The position numbers and the translations under genes are program-made. Below are positions 54,759-63,344 of a DNA stretch of 64,000 nucleotides, piece by piece. The notes under the pieces were generated by a model that worked only from the letters and a program-made list of their open reading frames with translations, had not been told where the DNA came from and ran no database searches. This DNA is from DASTHG01 sp035491895. Its GTDB lineage: Bacteria > Gemmatimonadota > Gemmatimonadetes > Gemmatimonadales > GWC2-71-9. The DNA lies in contig DATJJY010000094.1 of assembly GCA_035491895.1 (NCBI GenBank), forward strand, positions 1-64,000, in the 5' to 3' direction. The stretch's first letter is position 1, and every line of letters begins with the position of its first letter.

Positions 54759-55565
54759 ATGGACGATATCAAGGAGACGGTGCGGGCACGGTACGGCTCG
54801 GCAGCGTTGCGCGTGCTGCAGGCGGGAGAGCGGGCGACGTGCGGCAGCGCGGCCACGGGATGCTGCGATCCGGTGACCACGAATCTCTACCAGGCGGCCG
54901 AAACCGAATGGCTCCCCGAGCAAGCCGTGCTCGCCTCGCTTGGCTGCGGCAACCCGACGGCGCTCGCCCAGCTCGTTCCGGGAGAAGTGGTGCTCGACCT
55001 CGGGTCCGGAGGCGGGATCGACGTGCTGCTCTCGGCACACCGCGTCGCCCCCGCTGGGAAGGCCTATGGTCTCGACATGACCGACGCGATGCTCGAGCTG
55101 GCGCGTGACAACCAGCGCAAGGCCGGCGTGACCAACGCCGAGTTTCTCAAGGGGGACATCGAGCACATTCCGCTCCCCGACGCGTCGGTCGACGTCATCA
55201 TCTCCAACTGCGTGATCAATCTGTCCGCCGACAAGCCGGCGGTGCTCGCCGAAGCGTTCCGCGTCCTCAAGCCCGGCGGGCGGTTCGCCGTCTCAGATGT
55301 GGTGGTGTGCGGTGAGATCCCCGACGCGGTCCGGCGCAGCATGGAGCTGTGGGTCGGCTGCATCGCGGGGGCGCTCGAGGAGCAGGAGTTCCGGCATCTG
55401 CTGCAGGCGGCGGGGTTTACCGATGTCGACATCGAGCCGACGCGAATCTATGAGTTCGAGGACGCGAGGGCCGTGCTGAGCGGGGCCGGGCTCGACGCCG
55501 ACACGCTCGCCCGGGAGGTGTGCGGGCGGATCAAAGGAGCGTTCGTGCGGGCACGGAAACCATGA
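54759..55565 (+). CDS. arsM: Arsenite S-adenosylmethionine methyltransferase
   Basis: A 268-residue class-I methyltransferase. The SAM site is VLDLGSGGGIDV (about 68-79). The As(III)-binding Cys of ArsM are recognisable: one in SLGCGNPTAL (about 63), one in ISNCVINL (about 150) and one in WVGCIAGAL (about 199), with a Cys pair near the N-terminus (GCCDP). It methylates arsenite to products that leave as volatile or exported species. It lies 50 bp after arsR with an operator between them, so it is repressed by ArsR and induced by arsenite. No arsB/acr3 or arsC is in the window. Confidence 0.92.
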   Translation: MDDIKETVRARYGSAALRVLQAGERATCGSAATGCCDPVTTNLYQAAETEWLPEQAVLASLGCGNPTALAQLVPGEVVLDLGSGGGIDVLLSAHRVAPAGKAYGLDMTDAMLELARDNQRKAGVTNAEFLKGDIEHIPLPDASVDVIISNCVINLSADKPAVLAEAFRVLKPGGRFAVSDVVVCGEIPDAVRRSMELWVGCIAGALEEQEFRHLLQAAGFTDVDIEPTRIYEFEDARAVLSGAGLDADTLAREVCGRIKGAFVRARKP

Positions 55566-55580
55566 GCTGGTACCTGCACG

Positions 55581-55683
55581 ACTAGACGCACAGACGCACC
55601 GGGGAAAACAGCGAACAGATGAGGCCGGGTAGGCCTACCTGAGACCCGATATCTGTTCTCCCCTGTGCGTCTGTGCGTCTAGT
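55581..55683. repeat. ~103-bp palindrome, right copy flanking arsR-arsM
   Basis: Same design as the copy at 54232-54339: arms ACTAGACGCACAGACGCACC.../...CTAGT, with the same GGTAGGCCTACC centre (55628-55639). By eye well over half of the positions match. After it, AGGTC-GTA-GACCT followed by TTTT (55704-55719) could end the arsM transcript. Confidence 0.9.
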
Positions 55684-55717
55684 ATTGCAGTTTCCCGTCT
55701 TTTAGGTCGTAGACCTT

Positions 55718-58261
55718 TTAGTAGTCGTAGATATGATCCACCACGAGCCGCCCCCGTGTCCCTGCTGCAAGGACGTCGAGGAGATCACGCGCGTCGACCG
55801 CCAGCACGACGCGCATCCACCCGCGGTCGGTGGGGACGGCGTACGCGGCGACGACCGTAGAGCGGGGTGGCGCCTCCCAATCCCGCGGCGCCGTGCCGGT
55901 CAGCGTGACGATCTCGTTTCCCGAGACCTCGGCGACGCGCACGCGTGACGCATCCCGCGACAGGCCGAGCAGGGCATCGCGGAACGCCGCGTAGCGCGGC
56001 ACGCTGAGCAGGGCGTAGCGGCGGTCGAGCCAGGCGACGCGCCGGAGATGAACCGGAGCCGTATCGACCGCGAGGGAATCGCTCCATCCCGCGACCACGA
56101 CGTAGCGCTGCGCTTCGTCGGGTGAATACGCCGTCGCGGTGCCGAGTCCGATCAGCGTCGCGTAGATCGCCTTGAAGCCGTATTCCGCGGACAGCCACAG
56201 CCGGCGCTCCCACTTTCTCAGGATGCCGGGCCCGGTCCAGGGAACGTCGGTCCAGAGGTGCACCAGCGCGTGCGCGAACGAGAACTCGTACCACCCCTTC
56301 TCGTTGATGAGCCGGGCGTACTGCGAGGCCACCGTCGCGGCGTAGCGGTCTTCCGCGGTGCCGTCGATCGGTGCGTCCTGCTCCGAGAGGCGCCCGACGG
56401 TCTCCTCGTAGAGTCCCTTCAGGCCGTATTCGACGGCGGTGCTCAGCCCGATGACGCCGAGCATCAGATGCGTGCCGAATCCCGCCGGGGAGCGCGTCCG
56501 GCTGGCGCGCCAGGTGGCGAAATAGCTGCGCCAAAACGTCCCCACCGATTGGACGTACGGGAATTCGCTGGGCGGCTTCAGTGCGGAGAGCCACCGGGCG
56601 TACGCCTCGCTCGTGTACACCAGGTCCCACTCCGGATGCGTGAGGTATTCGGCGCCTTCGTCCCGCTGATATCCCGCCACGGTGTCGAGGGCGATGCGGA
56701 CCTCGCCGGGGAGCACCGCCGGCATGTGGGCGGCGGAGACGTCGGGGACGCGGCCATCGGGGCCGGGCTCGTACAGGTCCCACAGCGTGTTGGTGAACTT
56801 GTTGGTCGGATCGACCTGCCGCTTTACGGCGAAGAGGTCGGCGGCCCCCGGGTACGCCCGCGCGAACTGGTCGCGCGTCGCGACCGGCTGATACGGCAGG
56901 TAATAGCGTCCCCCGCAAGCGATCGCGGCCTCGATCAGCTCGCGGGTCCAGCGGCCGACCTCCGTCCGGGCCGGGGCGTCGGTCCCCTGTTGGTAATAGA
57001 GGACGTAGGCGAAGACTTCCGTCCTGGCCCAGGCGAGGTCCGTCCCCGGGTCGGCGTTCGCATGGCGGATCGAGACGTTGACGGCGTTGACCTGATGGCG
57101 CTGCAGGATCTGCCGCATGCGCGGGACGAACACCGGCAGGCTGTCGGAGGGAACGAAGTACTCCTGCAGCACGTACGTGGTGCGCGCCCGCGAGGCCGGC
57201 TCCAGCTCACTGACGTCGTAACTCGCCTCGTAATTGCGCCACGTGACCGGGTGCCCTTTGAACATCAACGGATCGAGGATGTGCTGCCGCAGCCATTTGC
57301 CGATGCGCCCGCTCGTGATCACCCGGTATGCGAGCCGGTGACCCCACGACGCCTGGTCGGCGGGTTGGATCCGCTCCGGGACAGTGACCGGGAGGTCGGT
57401 GCGAACGTAGGAGACGGCGTGGGTCGTTTCGTACGCCGGTGGATAGATGTCGGAATTATGGAAGATGACGCTCGAGTCGGGCTGGACGCGCCGGCGGAAG
57501 TACGCCAGGTAGTCGGCGACGGCGAGGGTGGTATCGACCCGCTGCACGCGTGTATCGAGGGCGAGGTCCAGCGTCACATCGGCGATCACGCCGAGCGCGC
57601 CGTAGCCGCCGATGGCGCCGTAGAACAGCTCCGGGTGCTCGGTGGGGCTGGCGCGCACGACGCGGCCGTCGGCGAGCACGAGGGTGATGGCGCGTACGGA
57701 GCGGACCACCGGTCCCTGTCCGATGTAGCGGCCGTGGGCGTTCACCGAGAGGGCGCCGCCCACGGTGAACGTGTTGTACGTCTGCATGATCTGCACCGAC
57801 AACCCGGCGGGGTCGATCGCTTGCTGCACCTCGCGCCAGCGGGTGCCGGAATGCACGGTGATGGTGCGCACCGCCGTGTCGAGCGCCACGACCCCGTGGA
57901 AATTCCGCAGGTCGAGCTGCAGTCCGTCGGGAGTGGCCGTCTGCCCGCCCATGCTGTAGCGTCCTCCGCCGATGGAGATCGGCCCGGGAGAGGCGGCCAC
58001 GAGACGCGAGATCTCGTCCACGGAGCGGGGCGCGGCGACGCGGTCCATCGTGATGGGGTAGAGACCGGTTACCTCGGTCACCCGGGTGCTCGAATCGGGA
58101 AGCGTGATCACCGGGACGTCCGGCGCGCGGCAGAATCCGACGATGCTGACGCCCACACCGAACAGCAGAATCGCGGCCAGGCCCCGGCTGATATAGCGAA
58201 GCCAGCGCCTCACCCTACCTTGTGGAGTAGCGGCCTTCTTCCGGGAGCGGAACCATGCCAT
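55718..58261 (-). CDS. FAD-linked oxidoreductase (aldonolactone oxidase type) with long C-terminal extension
   Basis: An 847-residue protein with an N-terminal TM helix (about 25-47). The FAD-binding PCMH domain (about 65-240) has ISIGGGRYSMGGQTA (residue of covalent or close FAD contact), YNTFTVGGALSVNAHGRY and GAIGGYGALGVIADV. A C-terminal oxidase domain follows to about 510 (CGGRYYLPYQPVATRDQF, KRQVDPTNKFTN). About 330 further residues, normally absent from L-gulonolactone oxidase-type enzymes, look like a separate domain. The substrate is unknown. The start is either ATG 58261, overlapping the divergent gene, or GTG 58213 (AAGGTAGG just upstream). Confidence 0.78.
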   Translation of the reverse strand: MAWFRSRKKAATPQGRVRRWLRYISRGLAAILLFGVGVSIVGFCRAPDVPVITLPDSSTRVTEVTGLYPITMDRVAAPRSVDEISRLVAASPGPISIGGGRYSMGGQTATPDGLQLDLRNFHGVVALDTAVRTITVHSGTRWREVQQAIDPAGLSVQIMQTYNTFTVGGALSVNAHGRYIGQGPVVRSVRAITLVLADGRVVRASPTEHPELFYGAIGGYGALGVIADVTLDLALDTRVQRVDTTLAVADYLAYFRRRVQPDSSVIFHNSDIYPPAYETTHAVSYVRTDLPVTVPERIQPADQASWGHRLAYRVITSGRIGKWLRQHILDPLMFKGHPVTWRNYEASYDVSELEPASRARTTYVLQEYFVPSDSLPVFVPRMRQILQRHQVNAVNVSIRHANADPGTDLAWARTEVFAYVLYYQQGTDAPARTEVGRWTRELIEAAIACGGRYYLPYQPVATRDQFARAYPGAADLFAVKRQVDPTNKFTNTLWDLYEPGPDGRVPDVSAAHMPAVLPGEVRIALDTVAGYQRDEGAEYLTHPEWDLVYTSEAYARWLSALKPPSEFPYVQSVGTFWRSYFATWRASRTRSPAGFGTHLMLGVIGLSTAVEYGLKGLYEETVGRLSEQDAPIDGTAEDRYAATVASQYARLINEKGWYEFSFAHALVHLWTDVPWTGPGILRKWERRLWLSAEYGFKAIYATLIGLGTATAYSPDEAQRYVVVAGWSDSLAVDTAPVHLRRVAWLDRRYALLSVPRYAAFRDALLGLSRDASRVRVAEVSGNEIVTLTGTAPRDWEAPPRSTVVAAYAVPTDRGWMRVVLAVDARDLLDVLAAGTRGRLVVDHIYDY

Positions 58262-58674
58262 CGGATCGCGCCTTGCGCTGGAGTGCGTTCGGGTTCGGCA
58301 TCTTTTTCGCGCTGGTCGTCGTACTGGGCTACATCCCGTCGCTCAACGGCGGAGCGGGCCACGTCGCGATGACGGCGAACGGAGAGCACCAGATGATGGG
58401 GCTCTACATGATCGGAGCCGCCGACGACGTCACTCACGGCCTGACCGCCGTCCTCCTGCTCGCCGCGTCATTCACGTCGGCGCGCGCCAGCCGCCTGGGC
58501 CTGCTCGTGTTCGGATGCTACTACGCCGTCGATGCGGCGATCTATCTGGTGACCGGCGTCGTCCAGCAGCGCCCCTTGCTTTCGAACATCCTCTTGAACC
58601 TGCCGCACGTCGTCATCTCCGCCATCATGCTGACGCTCGTATTCCGCGGCAGGAGGGCGTTGCTCGCGGCCTGA
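58255..58674 (+). CDS. Four-helix membrane protein of unknown function
   Basis: A 139-residue protein with four TM helices (FGFGIFFALVVVLGYIP, TAVLLLAASF, LGLLVFGCYYAVDAAIYLVTG, VVISAIMLTLVF) and a loop with EHQMMGLYMIGAADDVTH. It resembles DUF4383-type proteins in outline. GGGAG lies 7 nt before its ATG. Its start codon sits within 7 bp of the divergent oxidoreductase's ATG. Confidence 0.6.
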   Translation: MPSDRALRWSAFGFGIFFALVVVLGYIPSLNGGAGHVAMTANGEHQMMGLYMIGAADDVTHGLTAVLLLAASFTSARASRLGLLVFGCYYAVDAAIYLVTGVVQQRPLLSNILLNLPHVVISAIMLTLVFRGRRALLAA

Positions 58675-58681
58675 CGTCCGG

Positions 58682-59503
58682 TCAGGAAAAGGCGCGGTTC
58701 AGGTCGATCGACTGGGCCGTCGCCTTGGCGAGGGCGGCGAACGTCCCGTGCGTGGCGATCTCTTTCGCGGCAGGGAGAAACCCCGCCCACGCCGACCGGG
58801 CCAGCGCGCCCCCGGTGCTGATGCGCCGCACCCCCAGCTCCGCCAGTCTTGCAACGGTCGTCCAGTCGCCGCCTACGAGGACGTTGACCGGCTTCGGCGC
58901 CACGGCCCGGACGATGGCCGTGATGTCGGCGGCCGTCCGGATTCCCGGGGCAAAGACGCAATCGGCACCGGCCGCGGCGTAGGCGGTGAGGCGGCGAATC
59001 GTCTCCACCAGATCGGGGCGCCCGACGACGAACCCCTCGGAGCGCCCGGTGAGCAGCACGCCGTTTCCGAGGGCGTCGATGGCGCGCCGGGCCGCGCGGA
59101 CGCGCTCCACCGCGAGGTCGAATTCGAACAACGGCTCGGCCGCGTCTCCGGTCGAGTCTTCGATCGACAGCCCGGCGATCCCGGTCTGAGCGGCGGCGGC
59201 GACGTTCCGGGCGACCGCCTCCGGCGCCGCGGCGAAGCCATGCTCGAAATCGGCGGAGACCGGGACGTCGACCGCCGCGGCGACGGCGCGGTAGTGGGCC
59301 AGCGCGTCTTCCAGGGCGACGCCGTTGTCGGGGCGTCCCATCGTCCAGGCGAACCCCGAGCTGGTGGTAGCGAGGGCGGGGAAGCCGAGCTGCGCGAGCA
59401 GCCGGGCGCTCCCCTGGTCCCAGGGGTTGGGGATGACGAAGCAGCCGGACAGGTGCAGCCGGTGGAACTCGCGGATGCGGTCGGTGGGAGGCATGGCGCT
59501 CAT
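58682..59503 (-). CDS. PEP-mutase/isocitrate-lyase superfamily enzyme
   Basis: A 273-residue TIM-barrel enzyme. Visible motifs: FVIPNPWDQGSARLLAQLGFPAL, VSADFEHGFAA (Asp metal ligand), GIAGLSIEDST and ITGRSEG-like VLLTGRSEGFV, then AGADCVFAPG. The key C-terminal parts of methylisocitrate lyase are not seen, so the substrate is unknown; phosphonopyruvate-type or lyase chemistry on a 2-oxoacid is likely. It is convergent with the membrane-protein gene. Confidence 0.8.
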   Translation of the reverse strand: MSAMPPTDRIREFHRLHLSGCFVIPNPWDQGSARLLAQLGFPALATTSSGFAWTMGRPDNGVALEDALAHYRAVAAAVDVPVSADFEHGFAAAPEAVARNVAAAAQTGIAGLSIEDSTGDAAEPLFEFDLAVERVRAARRAIDALGNGVLLTGRSEGFVVGRPDLVETIRRLTAYAAAGADCVFAPGIRTAADITAIVRAVAPKPVNVLVGGDWTTVARLAELGVRRISTGGALARSAWAGFLPAAKEIATHGTFAALAKATAQSIDLNRAFS

Positions 59504-59545
59504 CTTAACGCGTCGTGGTGGGCCGCGCAGACCCAGCCGCGGCGC

Positions 59546-60805
59546 TCAGCCGCGCTTCAAGGACTCGGCGCGCTCGATCAGGAGCGTCCGCTCGCGGGCG
59601 TTGCGCGTGAGCCCGGCCGCCCGCTCCAGCTCCGCACGCGCCTCCTCCGAGCGACCCAGTTTCGCGAGAAAGTCGGCGCGCACCGCCGGCAGCAGGTAGT
59701 ACTCGCGCATCGCCGGCTCATCCCGCAGGGGATCGACGATCTCCAGTCCCGCCGCGGGCCCGAACGCCATCGCGTAGGCGACGCCGCGGTTCAGCTCGAC
59801 CACCGGCGAGGGCGTCAGCTGGGCAAGGGCATCGTACAGCGCCGTGATGCGGGTCCAGTCGGTTTCCTCAGGGCTGGTGGCGCGGGCGTGGCAGGCGGCG
59901 ATGGCCGCCTGCACCGTGTAGGGACCGTACGCGCCGCCGAGCGATTCGGCACGCTCGAGTGCCGCCAGCCCGCGGCGGATCAACAGCTGGTCCCAGCGGG
60001 CGCGATCCTGATCGAGCAGCAGAATCGGCTCGCCGCTCGGGGACAGGCGCGCCCGGAGCCGTGAGCTCTGGATCTCGAGCAGGGCGACGAGGCCGTGCAC
60101 TTCGGGCTCCTGCGGCATGAGCTCGGCCAGTACGCGGCCTAGCCGTACGGCATCCTCGCACAGCGCCGGTCGGGCCCAGTCATCCCCCGCCGTCGCCGAG
60201 TAGCCTTCGTTGAAGACGAGGTAAATCACCGCGAGCACCGACGACAGCCGGGCTGCGCGGTCGTCACCGCGCGGCACCTCGAAGGGGACGTGGGCTTCCC
60301 GCAGCGTCCGTTTCGCCCGCACGATGCGCTGGGCGATCGTCGCCTCGGGAACGAGAAAGGCGCGTGCGATCTCGTCGGTCGTGAGGCCGCCGAGGAGTCG
60401 GAGGGTGAGTGCCACCCGCGCCTCGGGCGAGAGCACCGGGTGGCAGGTGGTAAACACGAGGCGCAGGATGTCGTCGCCGAAATCGTCGTCCAAGAGGTCA
60501 AGGTCGGGGGCGGTACGCTCCTGCTCCGCGGCGAGCTCGTAGGTCAGGCCGGCGTGTTTGGCATCGAGCATCTTGCGGCGTCGCAGTAGATCGATGGCGC
60601 GATGCTTGGCCGCGGCCATGAGCCAGGCTCCCGGGTTGTCCGGAACCCCTGACTCGGGCCACCGCTCGAGCGCCGCGACCAGCGCGTCCTGCGCGAGGTC
60701 TTCGGCGAGACCGACATCCTTCACCAGGCGCGCGAGTCCACCGATCAGTCTGGCGGATTCGATCCGCCAGACTGCCTCGATGGCGCGATGCGCTTCGGAT
60801 GACAT
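59546..60805 (-). CDS. ECF42-type sigma factor with C-terminal TPR-like domain
   Basis: A 419-residue protein. Sigma region 2 (RLIGGLARLVKDVGLAEDLAQDALVAALERWP) and region 4 (ALTLRLLGGLTTDEIARAFLVPEATIAQRIVRAKR) are followed by a long helical extension (about 200-419) with the pattern VELNRGVAYAMAFGPAAGLE. This layout plus the two DGPF genes directly upstream is the hallmark of ECF42. Its ATG overlaps the stop of the nearer DGPF gene (TGATG). The C-terminal domain is needed for activity in the family; no anti-sigma gene is linked. Confidence 0.9.
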   Translation of the reverse strand: MSSEAHRAIEAVWRIESARLIGGLARLVKDVGLAEDLAQDALVAALERWPESGVPDNPGAWLMAAAKHRAIDLLRRRKMLDAKHAGLTYELAAEQERTAPDLDLLDDDFGDDILRLVFTTCHPVLSPEARVALTLRLLGGLTTDEIARAFLVPEATIAQRIVRAKRTLREAHVPFEVPRGDDRAARLSSVLAVIYLVFNEGYSATAGDDWARPALCEDAVRLGRVLAELMPQEPEVHGLVALLEIQSSRLRARLSPSGEPILLLDQDRARWDQLLIRRGLAALERAESLGGAYGPYTVQAAIAACHARATSPEETDWTRITALYDALAQLTPSPVVELNRGVAYAMAFGPAAGLEIVDPLRDEPAMREYYLLPAVRADFLAKLGRSEEARAELERAAGLTRNARERTLLIERAESLKRG

Positions 60806-61158
60806 CAGGCCGGAGAATTCACCGGCGCTTCGTACAACTGGCGTAGCTCGCACTCTCCTTCACCGGTGAAGGTGAGGAATCGCCGCACCAGCTCGACCGC
60901 ATCCTCCTTCGACGCTGCATTGAGGATGGCGAATCCGCCGACCACTTCCTTCGCTTCCGTGAACGGTCCGTCGGTCACCGTCACCTTCCCCTTCGCGAGC
61001 CGAATGCGCGCGCCCAGCGCACTGGGCAGGCATCCTTCGGTGGAGACGAGCTCGCCCGCTTTCATCGACTCCTCGATGTAGCGGCCCATCCGGTCCATCT
61101 CCTCCTGCGTGGGTGGAGCGTTGCGCTCCGCCGTCTTGTAAATCGAGAGGAATCGCAT
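60805..61158 (-). CDS. DGPF/YCII-family protein 1
   Basis: A 117-residue protein with the YCII-like ferredoxin fold and the signature VTDGPFTEAKEVVGGFAIL. It overlaps the ECF42 sigma gene by 1 base (TGATG). It is a paralogue of the next DGPF gene. Such pairs are the typical partners and targets of ECF42; their biochemical role is unknown. Confidence 0.88.
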   Translation of the reverse strand: MRFLSIYKTAERNAPPTQEEMDRMGRYIEESMKAGELVSTEGCLPSALGARIRLAKGKVTVTDGPFTEAKEVVGGFAILNAASKEDAVELVRRFLTFTGEGECELRQLYEAPVNSPA

Positions 61159-61178
61159 GGATCTCACCGTCCTTTCTG

Positions 61179-61598
61179 TTAGCGTTGCTTGGATGCCTGA
61201 GCGCGCAGCCGGGCTTCCTGATCGCGCAGTTCCGGCGTGAGATTGGGGCCGAAGTCGTCCGCCTCGAACACCTGGCGGATCTCGATCACCGTGCCGCCGT
61301 CGAACGGGGCCCGCTTCATCCAGGCGATCGCCTCGTCCTTGTTCTTGACCTGAATCAGCCAGAATCCGGCGATCAGCTCCTTGGATTCGGTGAACGGCCC
61401 GTCGGTGACGGTCGTCCTGCCGCCCGAGAATTTGATGCGCGCCCCTTTCGAGGTGGCGTGCAACCCCTCGCCGGCGAGCATCACGCCGGCCTTCACCATC
61501 TCTTCGTTGAACTTGCCCATCTTGCTCAGGATCTCCTGGTCGGGGAGCACCCCCGCCTCGGAATCCTTGTTCGCTGGGACAATCACCATGAACCTCAT
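61179..61598 (-). CDS. DGPF/YCII-family protein 2
   Basis: A 139-residue protein with MRFMVIVPANKDSEAG at the start and the signature VTDGPFTESKELIAGFWLI. It has an extra charged C-terminal tail (LTPELRDQEARLRAQASKQR) absent from its neighbour. AGGAG lies before its ATG. It is the first gene of a three-gene set with DGPF 1 and the ECF42 sigma factor. The 290 bp upstream contain a long inverted repeat (61711-61867). Confidence 0.88.
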   Translation of the reverse strand: MRFMVIVPANKDSEAGVLPDQEILSKMGKFNEEMVKAGVMLAGEGLHATSKGARIKFSGGRTTVTDGPFTESKELIAGFWLIQVKNKDEAIAWMKRAPFDGGTVIEIRQVFEADDFGPNLTPELRDQEARLRAQASKQR

Positions 61599-61710
61599 AG
61601 TCACTCCTTGCGTGTGTGAGCGCTTTGCAATCGTCTCTACCCCTGCGACGAATGAAAGGCTGGGCGATCGACATGCTTTTAAGTGCTTGATTCCATGTGC
61701 GATGGGATGG

Positions 61711-61867
61711 AGACGTCGAGACGGCGAGGGAGACGCCAACCCGCCAAGCCGCCGAAAGGACGCCAAGGAACCAGGAGCTAGGAAGGTCCTAATACCCGAT
61801 TCCTGGGCCTCCACTCGGCGGCTCGGCGGCGCGGCGTCTGCCTAGTCGGCTCGCCGTCTCGGCGTCT
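61711..61867. repeat. Long imperfect inverted repeat of AGACG/GGCGAG words
   Basis: The left arm (AGACGTCGAGACGGCGAG..., 61711-61758) and right arm (...CTCGCCGTCTCGGCGTCT, 61815-61867) are near reverse complements. It lies between the DGPF genes and the Asp-box gene, so it may lie in both promoter regions. Confidence 0.8.
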
Positions 61868-61891
61868 ATCTTCGAGGTGAAAGGAGAGTGC

Positions 61892-63004
61892 ATGAGCAGC
61901 GTTCGCGTTCTCGTCGGCACCCGCAAGGGTGCTTTTATCCTGACCTCGGACGGCAAGCGCCAGAAATGGGACGTGGCGGGGCCGCACTTCGCCGGGTGGG
62001 AGATCTACCACGTCAAAGGGTCGCCCGTCGACAAGAACCGGCTTTACGCGTCGCAATCCTCCGGGTGGTTCGGCCAGCAGATCCAGCGATCCAATGACGC
62101 CGGCAAGACGTGGGAGCCGGTGGGGAACAAGTTCGTCTACGAGGGCGTCCCCGGTACGCATCAGTGGTACGACGGCACGCCGCATCCCTGGGAGTTCAAG
62201 CGCGTGTGGCACCTCGAGCCGTCGCTCGACGACCCCGACGCCGTGTACGCCGGCGTGGAAGACGCCGCGTTGTTCCACACGACGGACGGCGGGCAGAGCT
62301 GGGCGGAGCTGCCGGGCCTGCGCGGGCACGGGTCCGGGCCCCACTGGCAGCCCGGCGCCGGCGGGATGTGTCTCCACACGATTCTCATCGATCCGGGCAA
62401 TCCGAAGCGCATGTTCATCGCGATCTCGGCGGCGGGGGCGTTCCGCACCGACGACGCCGGGCGCAGCTGGCGGCCGATCAACCGCGGTCTCAAGTCCCAG
62501 GGCATTCCCGATCCCGAGGCCGAGGTCGGGCACTGCGTGCACCGCATCGCACAGCACCGCTCGCGCCCCGACGTGCTCTTCATGCAGAAGCACTGGGACG
62601 TCATGCGCTCCGACGACGCCGGCGACACGTGGCGCGAGGTGAGCGGCAATCTCCCCACCGACTTCGGGTTCCCGATCGACGTGCACGCGCATGAGCCGGA
62701 GACGATCTACGTCGTCCCGATCACGAGCGATTCCTACCACTATCCGCCCGACGGCAAACTGCGCGTCTATCGCAGCCGCACCGGCGGCAACGAATGGGAA
62801 GCGCTGACCAAGGGACTGCCGCAGCGCGACTGCTACGTGAACGTGCTGCGCGACGCGATGGCGGTGGATGCGCTCGACCATTGCGGGATCTACTTCGGCA
62901 CGACGGGCGGCCAGGTATACGTCTCGGCCGATGCCGGCGACAACTGGACCGCGATCGTGCACGACCTCCCCGCGGTGCTGTCGGTCGAGGTGCAGACGCT
63001 GTGA
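61892..63004 (+). CDS. Asp-box (BNR) beta-propeller protein, sialidase-like
   Basis: A 370-residue cytoplasmic protein (no signal peptide) with AAGGAG before its ATG. Five Asp-box motifs of the S-x-D-x-G-x-x-W type are spread through it: SNDAGKTWEP, TTDGGQSWAE, TDDAGRSWRP, SDDAGDTWRE and SADAGDNWTA. That is the fold of sialidases and related propellers, but no sialidase arginine triad is clear, so the enzyme role is doubtful. Its TGA overlaps the ATG of a MoaD-like gene, an association that suggests sulfur-transfer or cofactor chemistry. Confidence 0.8.
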   Translation: MSSVRVLVGTRKGAFILTSDGKRQKWDVAGPHFAGWEIYHVKGSPVDKNRLYASQSSGWFGQQIQRSNDAGKTWEPVGNKFVYEGVPGTHQWYDGTPHPWEFKRVWHLEPSLDDPDAVYAGVEDAALFHTTDGGQSWAELPGLRGHGSGPHWQPGAGGMCLHTILIDPGNPKRMFIAISAAGAFRTDDAGRSWRPINRGLKSQGIPDPEAEVGHCVHRIAQHRSRPDVLFMQKHWDVMRSDDAGDTWREVSGNLPTDFGFPIDVHAHEPETIYVVPITSDSYHYPPDGKLRVYRSRTGGNEWEALTKGLPQRDCYVNVLRDAMAVDALDHCGIYFGTTGGQVYVSADAGDNWTAIVHDLPAVLSVEVQTL

Positions 63005-63300
63005 TGGTCCGCGTCGCGCTTCCGGCCCACCTCAAGACGCTGGCGAGCGTGTCGGACGAAGTGGAGCTGCAGGTGGCGGCGCCGGTGACGCAGGGCAGGG
63101 TGCTCGATGCCCTCGAAGCCCGCTATCCAATGCTGCGCGGGGCGATCCGCGACCACGTCACGCTCGAGCGCCGGCCGTTCGTGCGCTTCTTCGCCTGCGC
63201 GCGGGACCTGTCGCACGAACGGCCCGACGCCCCGCTCCCCGAGGCGGTCCAGTCGGGGACCGAGCCGTTTCTCGTCGTGGGAGCGATGGCGGGAGGGTAG
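63004..63300 (+). CDS. MoaD/ThiS-like small ubiquitin-fold protein
   Basis: A 98-residue protein with the beta-grasp pattern (VRVALPAHLKTLASV, VLDALEARYPMLRGAIRDH) and the C-terminal Gly-Gly (VVGAMAGG) on which such proteins carry a thiocarboxylate. It overlaps the Asp-box gene by 1 base (TGATG), so the two act together. The sulfur acceptor is unknown; no moaE or thiG is visible. Confidence 0.85.
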   Translation: MVRVALPAHLKTLASVSDEVELQVAAPVTQGRVLDALEARYPMLRGAIRDHVTLERRPFVRFFACARDLSHERPDAPLPEAVQSGTEPFLVVGAMAGG

Positions 63301-63344
63301 AAATACCTTGACGGCCCTCCCACTCTTTATGACTATGTTCCACT

